Assembly: GCA_000469685.2 (NCBI GenBank) | Contig: LS997566.1 | Span: 13,477,618 to 13,541,617 of the forward strand | DNA length: 64,000 nucleotides | Direction: 5' to 3' | From: Haemonchus contortus | Taxonomy: Eukaryota > Nematoda > Chromadorea > Rhabditida > Trichostrongylidae | In this document: one piece after another, positions 59,101 to 64,000 of the stretch | How the letters are laid out: every line of letters starts with the position of its first letter | Numbering within the stretch: the first letter of the stretch is position 1 | Translations under genes and position numbers: made by a program | Notes under the pieces: generated by a model | What the model was told of the DNA's origin: nothing | Database searches by the model: none | The model's input: the letters and a program-made list of their open reading frames with translations, nothing else

Positions 59101-61855
59101 GATCCTTTCACATCTTACATAACTTATTAAAATTCCAAGACTCCATTATAAATAGAAAGTGCGTTACAGATCTAGTGGCTCTCGCCTTCTATGGTTTCTT
59201 ATCAGTCCCTATCACTTGCTATCATTTCCCGCCACCAATCACTAACGGTCCCTTCACGTCCTACACCACCTGCCGAAGTGCCAAGTCTCCACCGCTTATA
59301 CGAAGGGAGTTATGGATCCTGTGACTTTTGCCTTTTGAGGCTTCTTATCGGTTTCTATCGATTGTTGTCACTTCCAATCACCTACCATCAGTGTACCCAT
59401 CCGGTCTCCTATCTCCTTTTCAAATTTGAATGCTTCAGCTACAATGGGACGGGAGTTATGAATTTCCGGTCGGACAAACACACACACATACTCACACACT
59501 TACACACAAACACACCAACATACACACTTAGCCGATTATATAAGTAGGATGTTTTCATGTTTGACGCTCGACTAATCCGATATGTTGGATTTCGAGTCTT
59601 CTCGTATGAATTCCGTTTCAGTCAGTTCTAATGGCTGGACTTCTTCTGAACAATGGAGGTCGAAGCATGATAGCTGTCCATGGTAAATGTTTGGATTTTT
59701 TCAGGCTTCTGGCAAATACCCTCGTTTTGGCTTACTCTCATGAAGTGGATCGAACCTTCCCGATGATCTGAACTGTACATTGCCTTATGCTACTAGGCCA
59801 CGCAACTTTGTTATAGTAAAACTGCTTGATTCGGTCGCGTTTCGAACAAAACACTGAAAGTGGTTCGAGACCCCTGATCTGTAGCTTACCCGCTCAAGGG
59901 CCCACCGCACAGGCCAAAATCCAAAGCCGAACAACCGAAATGAGTATATGATCATTACAAGTGAAAGCTTGCCATTTATTGCTTTTTGTGGGCTTTGAGA
60001 TCAACGGATATTTCGTGCAGTGTTACTTGGCTTTGTAGGTAATCGCTGCCCAACCATGATTTTTTCTGCACGTTTAGAGCGTCAATGGATTCTTCCCCCC
60101 TCGTTAGCTTTTTCAGCTGTCGAGAAGAGCACCCGAGCATCGAGGAGACACTGTCTCAGTGGCGCGCCGACGCGAACCGTTAGAGGAGCATCTTGCATTT
60201 CTGGATCCGGTTTTTCTTCATGGATGCACTGAGGAAGTGAACCTTTCGGCATCGATAAGGCGTCAAGCCCTGCTTCTCTTTAAGTATACGGGGAGCGGAA
60301 CTATGACTCATTCCTAGCTTTTTGGCAATCTTCTCCATCGACCTCTTCGGATTGCGCCGCACCATATCCCGTACAACTTTAACCTTTCTCGTTGAAGTTG
60401 CAGTTTTTTCTTCTGTATTTCTTCCCCTTCCTGAGGGTCTTCTGTACTACCGAGCTCCTAGAATCGTTTCGTTGTGAAGCCCACAGTTCTTCTGCTGATT
60501 GATAGAGATTTTGCGATGCTTTTGAAACAGCGACCCATCTGGTGTAACTGAATTATCGCGCGTCCGAAAGGATGAGGCCCAACCATTTTGAAAGGAGTAA
60601 GAGCTGAGGATCGAAGCTTATGTTCTTGATTTTCTTGGTTGCTTGATTTTTGTTTCTTGGTAAAGGAGGAAGTGCCTAACATGTTCGCGGCTACTCGATA
60701 GATCATAGCCGCATTGAATCAATAGGTCAAACTCTGGAACTTTGAGCGAGTAATTTTGGCGCATCCTGTACATGGGGTTCGCGCCTACAAATAACTATGA
60801 TAACAAAATGAGAACGAACAGACCTTGATGGGAATTTCAAGTAGTCCCTTGATGAATTCCCGTATTTTATCCTCTGGTTCTTTCTGTAGGAATCGCTCCT
60901 TGGATTGCTGCACGATATCCAGCTCTCTAAATAACCGAGAAAATTCTTCGTAGCTGCACTCTTGTATAGAGCACAACACAATGTTGTTTGTGTACTGTAC
61001 AAACTCATCCAGGTAATACATGTTGGAGGGAAACTCCTATCAACTCTTTATAGAAGCTTGGATAATGAAGCGAGCTATACATTTTACATAGTGGTGAAAA
61101 AATTTGGGCGCAAGATATGTAACTCGTAACACGTGGCACGAAAAGTGTATAAAGCAATCATGTGGGTTTACATTTAAGTGTAATTACTGCTGATTATTTC
61201 TATTACTAACAATTATGTTACTGATACTGGTATTTGCTGATATGACGCTCTCTAATCTATGGCAAAGACCTTACCATATCCACGACTGGAACGGACTGTC
61301 ATTAAGAACTCAGTGGTTTTCTCTTGGCGTCGCTAATTTTCAAGAGAACCGTACGAATATCACAGCAAAGCATAGAGGAGACACTGTTTCCTATAGCCGA
61401 AAAAGTTCACCTATTGGAGACCAAAATTAGCGATTGCTTGATCCAAGACGTCTAGCTTTCAAAAAGACGAAGCCGAATTCATTGGACCTTTCTGCTCATA
61501 ATGTCAGGAGCATTTAGGCGTTGGAAAGGGAAATATCTGCCATTCTATACCAAATACTAAAACTCTGACATGCTATATATTCTAACAATAACATAAGAGC
61601 AAATAGATTCAGTGCCTTTTTAAGTGATGCGATAATGGGGAATATTCTCTTTTGTCACACCCATGTTACTTTATCTACTCTCTTTCTCAGGGTTTAAAAC
61701 TCAATAAAGAGCTTCGTAGACAATTTAAATACGTGAAACACATAGATAAACTCTTATATTATTACTTACCGTCCACCAAAGACGTTCAGTCCAACCGGTA
61801 GTAGCCTTTTCACGCATGCGATGACTATGCTGTTTGCGTGCTTGTCTTTCTTCAC
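29165..61855 (-). CDS. unc-68: ryanodine receptor, C-terminal 1,477 codons (5' end outside window)
   Basis: Intracellular calcium-release channel of the sarcoplasmic/endoplasmic reticulum; the homotetramer drives muscle contraction. Exons in 5'-3' order:
61770-61855, 60824-60953, 58291-58437, 53290-53372, 48228-48318, 48064-48152, 46724-46819, 46496-46586, 45737-45916, 45187-45300, 44880-45000, 44694-44821, 43241-43330, 42545-42731, 42344-42480, 41348-41427, 40508-40691, 40266-40399, 39480-39567, 39291-39406, 38839-38949, 37909-38067, 37626-37853, 37004-37181, 36826-36937, 36135-36244, 35802-35873, 34435-34550, 34157-34253, 33486-33556, 32386-32578, 31723-31860, 31276-31432, 30720-30885, 30203-30286, 29165-29234.

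All have GT donors and AG acceptors and join in phase. Landmarks are [35 protein letters not shown], two EF-hands, the filter GGGIGDE and the tail [12 protein letters not shown]. About ten residues expected between the third and fourth exons are not accounted for, so a microexon may be missing. The least certain boundaries are 37626 and 46724 (GTTC donors). Confidence 0.95.
30720..32578 (-). CDS. unc-68: ryanodine receptor pore exons
   Basis: 32386-32578 encodes S3-S4 ([29 protein letters not shown]-like, SVTHNLQQ). 31723-31860 encodes S5 ([18 protein letters not shown]). 31276-31432 encodes the pore helix, the selectivity filter GGGIGDE and inner helix S6 ([15 protein letters not shown]). 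30720-30885 encodes the cytosolic S6 extension and the zinc-finger-like C-terminal domain with the Cys pair CFIC and the later His residues. All residues expected for ion conduction are present. Confidence 0.95.
31908..31951. repeat. perfect 19-bp hairpin in a receptor intron
   Basis: TTCTTAAAATGCACCAACC is followed after 6 nt by its exact reverse complement. It begins 47 nt upstream of the exon at 31723-31860 in transcript order. Confidence 0.8.
33245..33440 (+). repeat. family E, copy 4
   Basis: CAGCTCTTTACGTAATTGCA and GGTACCCCAAAGTTATC match the copies at 6.8, 7.7 and 38.6 kb. It is intronic to the ryanodine receptor. Confidence 0.5.
34157..38067 (-). CDS. unc-68: ryanodine receptor first membrane segments and linker
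   Basis: 37909-38067 encodes an amphipathic/hydrophobic block ([15 protein letters not shown]). 37626-37853 encodes a Pro/Thr/Asn-rich linker ([20 protein letters not shown]), in the divergent region that varies most between receptors. 36826-36937 encodes the first well conserved transmembrane helix ([20 protein letters not shown]). 36135-36244, 35802-35873 and 34435-34550 encode the S2-S3 region through [15 protein letters not shown]. 34157-34253 encodes the [10 protein letters not shown] and WDKFVRRK motifs. Confidence 0.9.
34671..34842. mobile_element. short inverted-repeat MITE in a receptor intron
   Basis: 34-bp arms (34,671-34,704 and 34,809-34,842; core TCCGGCACTCGGCTCTTACA) are reverse complements with one mismatch, around a 104-bp centre. 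Confidence 0.7.
35131..35260 (+). repeat. tRNA-derived SINE, family S2, copy 1
   Basis: The head reads like a tRNA gene with a box A-like TAGTATAAGGGATAAGAGCA and a box B-like GGGTTAGGGTCCC. It is followed by a body (TTTTGTCCGTAATTGTCCAA) related to the copy ending at 47,121. Too many mismatches for a functional tRNA. Confidence 0.55.
38068..38130. repeat. AAT trinucleotide microsatellite
   Basis: An AATAATAAT run with a few interruptions, starting directly at the acceptor of the receptor exon at 37909-38067. The repeat therefore forms part of its polypyrimidine tract when read on the minus strand. Confidence 0.9.
38615..38730 (+). repeat. family E, copy 5
   Basis: CAGTCAGCTCTTTACGCAAC and GAAATCTCGTCCGAACACCC match the other family E copies. 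Intronic. Confidence 0.5.
39818..40022 (-). repeat. tRNA-derived SINE, family S1, copy 1
   Basis: On the minus strand the head GTAGCGTAGTGGCAAGTGAC resembles a box A, with a GGATTTGAATACGGAC box B-like stretch. The tail shares GACTTGTATATCGGCTGGC and AAGTCATTGTAAAGGCC with the copy at 42.8 kb. Intronic to the receptor gene. Confidence 0.6.
40508..41427 (-). CDS. unc-68: ryanodine receptor EF-hand exons
   Basis: Two exons encode a pair of EF-hands in the cytosolic core. The first loop, [12 protein letters not shown], has calcium ligands at positions 1, 3, 5 and 12 and Gly at 6. The second, [12 protein letters not shown], also fits the canonical 12-residue pattern. Vertebrate receptors have degenerate loops at this position, so the nematode channel may sense calcium here more directly; that consequence is inference. 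The following [12 protein letters not shown] motif is strongly conserved across the family. Confidence 0.9.
42801..43082 (+). repeat. tRNA-derived SINE, family S1, copy 2
   Basis: The head GGTGATGAAGTGGCAAGTGG and the box B-like GGTTCGAATCCC are well preserved. The body (GACTTGCATATCGGCTGGCC, AAGTCATTGTATAGGCC) defines the family shared with 39.8-40.0 kb and 2.4 kb. This is the best-preserved copy in the window. Confidence 0.7.
43590..44693. repeat. unclassified intronic insert
   Basis: The large receptor intron between exons at 43330 and 44694 starts with a poly-G tract (about 43,590-43,615). It then has about 900 bp with no receptor coding. The segment around ATAAACCCCGACGATGGGTA and the following C/T-rich run looks like a repeat, but no second copy is in this window. 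Confidence 0.35.
45571..45608. repeat. perfect 17-bp hairpin in a receptor intron
   Basis: AAATAGAAAATGAACTG and its exact reverse complement are separated by TGAG. Confidence 0.8.
47042..47121 (-). repeat. tRNA-derived SINE, family S2, copy 2
   Basis: On the minus strand: box A-like TATAGTGTAATGGATAAGAG and box B-like GGATTCGAGTCCC, in a segment related to 35,131-35,260. A real tRNA is less likely because the acceptor ends do not pair cleanly and a repeat copy exists. Confidence 0.5.
49388..50459 (-). mobile_element. mariner remnant in a receptor intron
   Basis: The ends are inverted (TTAGGTTGTCGGAGGCCTTTG at the left, TTAGGTTTTGGGGAAAATC at the right on the minus strand, both continuing into TTTGCACATTTT) and flanked by TA. 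Minus-strand fragments include [14 protein letters not shown] and [19 protein letters not shown] (helix-turn-helix domains) and [19 protein letters not shown] (catalytic region with Asp replaced by Leu). The reading frame is broken several times. Confidence 0.8.
50460..53289. other. large receptor intron, unannotated part
   Basis: No receptor exon is needed here by phase and none was seen. A 66-codon minus-strand frame at 52,356-52,556 has no recognisable family. The intron contains no other terminal-repeat element that I could find. Confidence 0.35.
55514..55728. mobile_element. 101-bp-arm palindrome inserted in the 5' LTR
   Basis: Arms at 55,514-55,614 and 55,628-55,728 are reverse complements with about two mismatches, around a 13-nt loop. 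The right LTR lacks this sequence and joins GTTAGG directly to CACTGATGTGCG. The insertion is flanked by CACT on both sides, a possible 4-bp target duplication. Confidence 0.85.
55841..56470 (+). pseudogene. broken gag of the LTR retrotransposon
   Basis: A Gln-rich coiled-coil-like N-terminus ([20 protein letters not shown]) is followed by an in-frame TAG at 56,042. The same frame then continues through [13 protein letters not shown] and [20 protein letters not shown] to a stop at 56,357. This resembles the gag N-terminal domain of nematode gypsy-like elements. Beyond that, only shifted fragments remain. Confidence 0.65.
58860..59476 (+). repeat. tandem array of about 150-bp degenerate units
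   Basis: Four successive units each begin with a CTTATCAG/TTTATCAG/CTTATCGG motif (58,897; about 59,051; 59,198; 59,345). Each continues with a short TATC-repeat stretch, a C-rich GGTC(C/A)CCT segment and a GGGAGTTATG- or GTGGCTCT-like end. A partial unit (GGAGTTAAATTCAGTCGG) precedes the first. The array lies in a receptor intron and is followed by a CA-rich tract. Confidence 0.7.
60000..60775 (-). mobile_element. Tc1-like transposon remnant
   Basis: The minus strand reads [20 protein letters not shown] (first helix-turn-helix), then after a frame change [20 protein letters not shown] and [20 protein letters not shown] (second DNA-binding domain and linker). This is the order of Tc1-family transposases. 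The 5' end carries TACAGGATGCGCCAAAATTA at 60,750-60,770. No matching 3' terminal repeat was found, so the element is truncated. It lies about 50 bp from the receptor exon at 60824. Confidence 0.75.
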
Positions 61856-62572
61856 CTGAAAGTATTAAGTTATCTAGTTATATACAGTGATCTACAAATA
61901 CCGAAAAAAAAGCTGCCAACACAAACACAGTTCAATCACATGGAACCCACCGGACATTTAAAATCTCTCGTATCGCGCAATTTGTCGTACTAATATAGAA
62001 ACGGTATCAAAATAAAAAGACAAAAAATTGTAAGAAAAAATATTAAAAAATATATACGAAATATAATTATTAATATAAAGAAAAACTTGTACAGAGGTTG
62101 ACCACTGCAAAAGGACAGCAATACGAAACTGTGCCATAGATTTTTTCGAGCCTTTTATTGATTGCAGTACTGATACAGAGAATTTGATGTTGCATTGTTG
62201 ATTTTGCCTCTCACTCCTATCTACTGATTCACAATTACCATGATCCAGTGTGAGCAGTATCTCCTATAGACCAATAGGATCTCCCGAAGAATGATATGTC
62301 GAACCCTTATCTAATAGCAATGCTGAGTGAAGTTGTACATGACGATAAAGCAAGTGCGACTATGTTAAGCGGACTGGAAATGAGTTTAGTATTGCTCGTT
62401 TACCCGATCCCTCCCCAAGCAGTTGACCATATCCTTGAACCGCGACCAAACTTAACACATTCGCGACGAGCGCGGGTTTCGCGAATGCGTCTCCACGGAC
62501 GGGCGCTTTTTTTCGCTGCACTTACCGTGACAGCCCATATGGGCTGCCACCGTTCCAGAAAACGCGCAAAGT

Positions 62573-63250
62573 ATGAACGAAGACGAAATTAATGCAAGTT
62601 TCAACGCTTTTCTACTCCACAGTGACGAGAGTTGGAAGAGTCTGCAGTGGATTGAGATGGTGTCTTCCTCGTCAATGATGATGTGGAAGAATCAGATGAC
62701 GACACACCAGGAGGATTTTTTTTGATAAGGACAGCTGTCTACTGAAGTTTCTACTGAAGAAAGAAGTTTCCCTATTCTTATATCACAAGGATCTGCTATC
62801 GTTGGAATTGATGAAACTACCTGCTGTGATCCTTTTGATTTCTTCCGTATTTTTCTGAACGACGAGTTGCTCGCTTTTATTGTGCGGGAAACCAATCAGT
62901 ACGAGCTCATCAAATGGGCGAAGTTCAGGGAAGCTGATGCACAAGAAGTAGTGCACTTTCTAGGACTATGCTTTTATATGGGATTCATGAAGATGTCAAC
63001 ATTGCGCCATTAGTAGTCAACAAAGAAATGTAAGCCGGAAACATTTGTTTGTCAACATGTCAAGGGAAAGATTCGAGGCTAATTGTCCAACCTGCATTTT
63101 GTAAAAACGAAGTCCAGTTTTTGCAGTTCATGGAAGACGTTGTGGAGAAGTTATTGGAAAAAAAAGATTCAACCCGCTGCCAAAGAGGACATTCGAGATG
63201 GTAAATAAACCCGTTGGAAAGCGTGGGCGAAAAAGCCGTCATGGCTGCTA
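62573..63250 (+). pseudogene. piggyBac-like transposase fragment
   Basis: An ATG-started frame (MNEDEINASFNAFLLHSDES) stops after about 40 codons. In a shifted frame, FFRIFLNDELLAFIVRETNQ, ANFREADAQEVV-like and FLGLCFYMGFMKM follow, matching the N-terminal half of DDE_Tnp_1_7 (piggyBac) transposases. A weaker fragment continues to 63,250. Stops and shifts show that it is dead. Confidence 0.6.
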
Positions 63251-64000
63251 GCAACGTATAATTTCTAACTCAGGAAGAGAAGAAGCTAGGAAAGGTGTTA
63301 CTAGAGTTCATACTAAGTGTTCTGTTTGCGAAAGTTTGTTTATTTGCGATATTTCAACGGGAGAAACTGCGGTTGTTAATTGTTTTTGATAAATTCGTTA
63401 CCTTCTGACGTTTTCCTTGCCGAAGGGGATTGGGTATAGGCTAACCTTTGAATATTTCACTGATTACGAGAAAATAATGCTGTCACCACTTACGTGCGAC
63501 CCCGTAGACGTTCCTGTGTGCACCGCAAGGCAACCTGCTCCAAACGACGGATGCTAACCCTTCGAAGATTCGTATTAGAAGAAGTCACTTGAAGCGTGGG
63601 AAAGCTCCATGTTCAGCCGCGCACCTGACAATTTACAAGCGTAGCTCATACGCCCTCTCTCGCTGAACGACCATCTTTTCCTTTCCCTCCTTACTTGCGG
63701 GAACATCTTCCGTCTATGGAGCTGATCCCCGACTACAATCCTATAAGAATTCATCAGCTCCTTGGTAACCTCGGAGCTGGGCGGCACGATTCCATTTCCA
63801 ACAGTACGGCACTCACTTCAAAATTTGTTTATCCGACCATTTTTTTTATCTCTTCTTGTCTGGCTTCATCCTCGCGTCTCTTTTCTACTCGTCGTTACCG
63901 TATCCATTTAGCTCGTATTTGGCACACAGTTATAATACATAAATTTCTTCGCGCACGATTCGTATGTAGTGTATCGCGCACGATTCGTAGTGTAGTCACC
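63251..64000. other. unannotated right edge
   Basis: The preceding receptor exon, expected to encode the segment before the Lys-rich stretch at 61855, was not recognised here and probably lies beyond the window. The last 50 bases contain a direct repeat of CGCGCACGATTCGTA. Confidence 0.35.

Noticed and set aside
1..64000. CRISPR arrays, operons or other prokaryotic systems
   Set aside because: No regularly spaced identical repeats were seen. All recognisable genes are split by spliceosomal introns or are eukaryotic transposons.

Overview
The window is animal nuclear DNA, most likely from a parasitic clade V nematode close to hookworms. The evidence is short GT-AG introns with TTTCAG-type acceptors, no long intronless genes except a retrotransposon, nematode-style mariner elements, and protein fragments that resemble Caenorhabditis products. 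No bacterial features (operons, CRISPR, IS elements) are present.

Right half (29.2-61.9 kb, minus strand): the 3' portion of a ryanodine receptor gene, ortholog of C. elegans unc-68. I could place 36 exons that join in phase to about 1,477 codons ending in a stop. They cover the central solenoid, two canonical EF-hand loops, the transmembrane domain, the GGGIGD selectivity filter and the C-terminal tail. The first two thirds of the protein lie beyond the right edge. The large introns are loaded with mobile DNA: a mariner remnant, an LTR retrotransposon whose 5' LTR carries a 215-bp near-perfect palindrome, a tandem array of about 150-bp units, a Tc1-like remnant, tRNA-derived SINEs and short inverted-repeat elements. 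A piggyBac-like transposase remnant lies just upstream of the first placed exon.

Centre (17.4-30.9 kb): a decayed segmental duplication. Next to the 3' end of the receptor gene, and convergent with it, is a three-exon gene for a 49-residue secreted peptide ending in HGFYCC. A diverged second copy (17.4-18.2 kb, ending in HGFDCC) has identical exon lengths and intron phases. It lies beside a pseudo-exon derived from receptor exon 34. Between the copies sits a CR1/Jockey-superfamily LINE with both ORFs open (20.7-24.2 kb), tandem repeats in its 5' region and an ATAA-repeat tail. Several TA-flanked mariner remnants surround it.

Left (6.2-11.1 kb, minus strand): a family 14 (core-2/I-branching type) glycosyltransferase gene in at least eight pieces. 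It has a membrane-anchor exon at its 5' end but also a missing section and a frame problem, so it may be decayed. The rest of 0-17 kb is dispersed repeats, a Tc1/mariner remnant, two inverted-repeat MITEs and unrecognised DNA.
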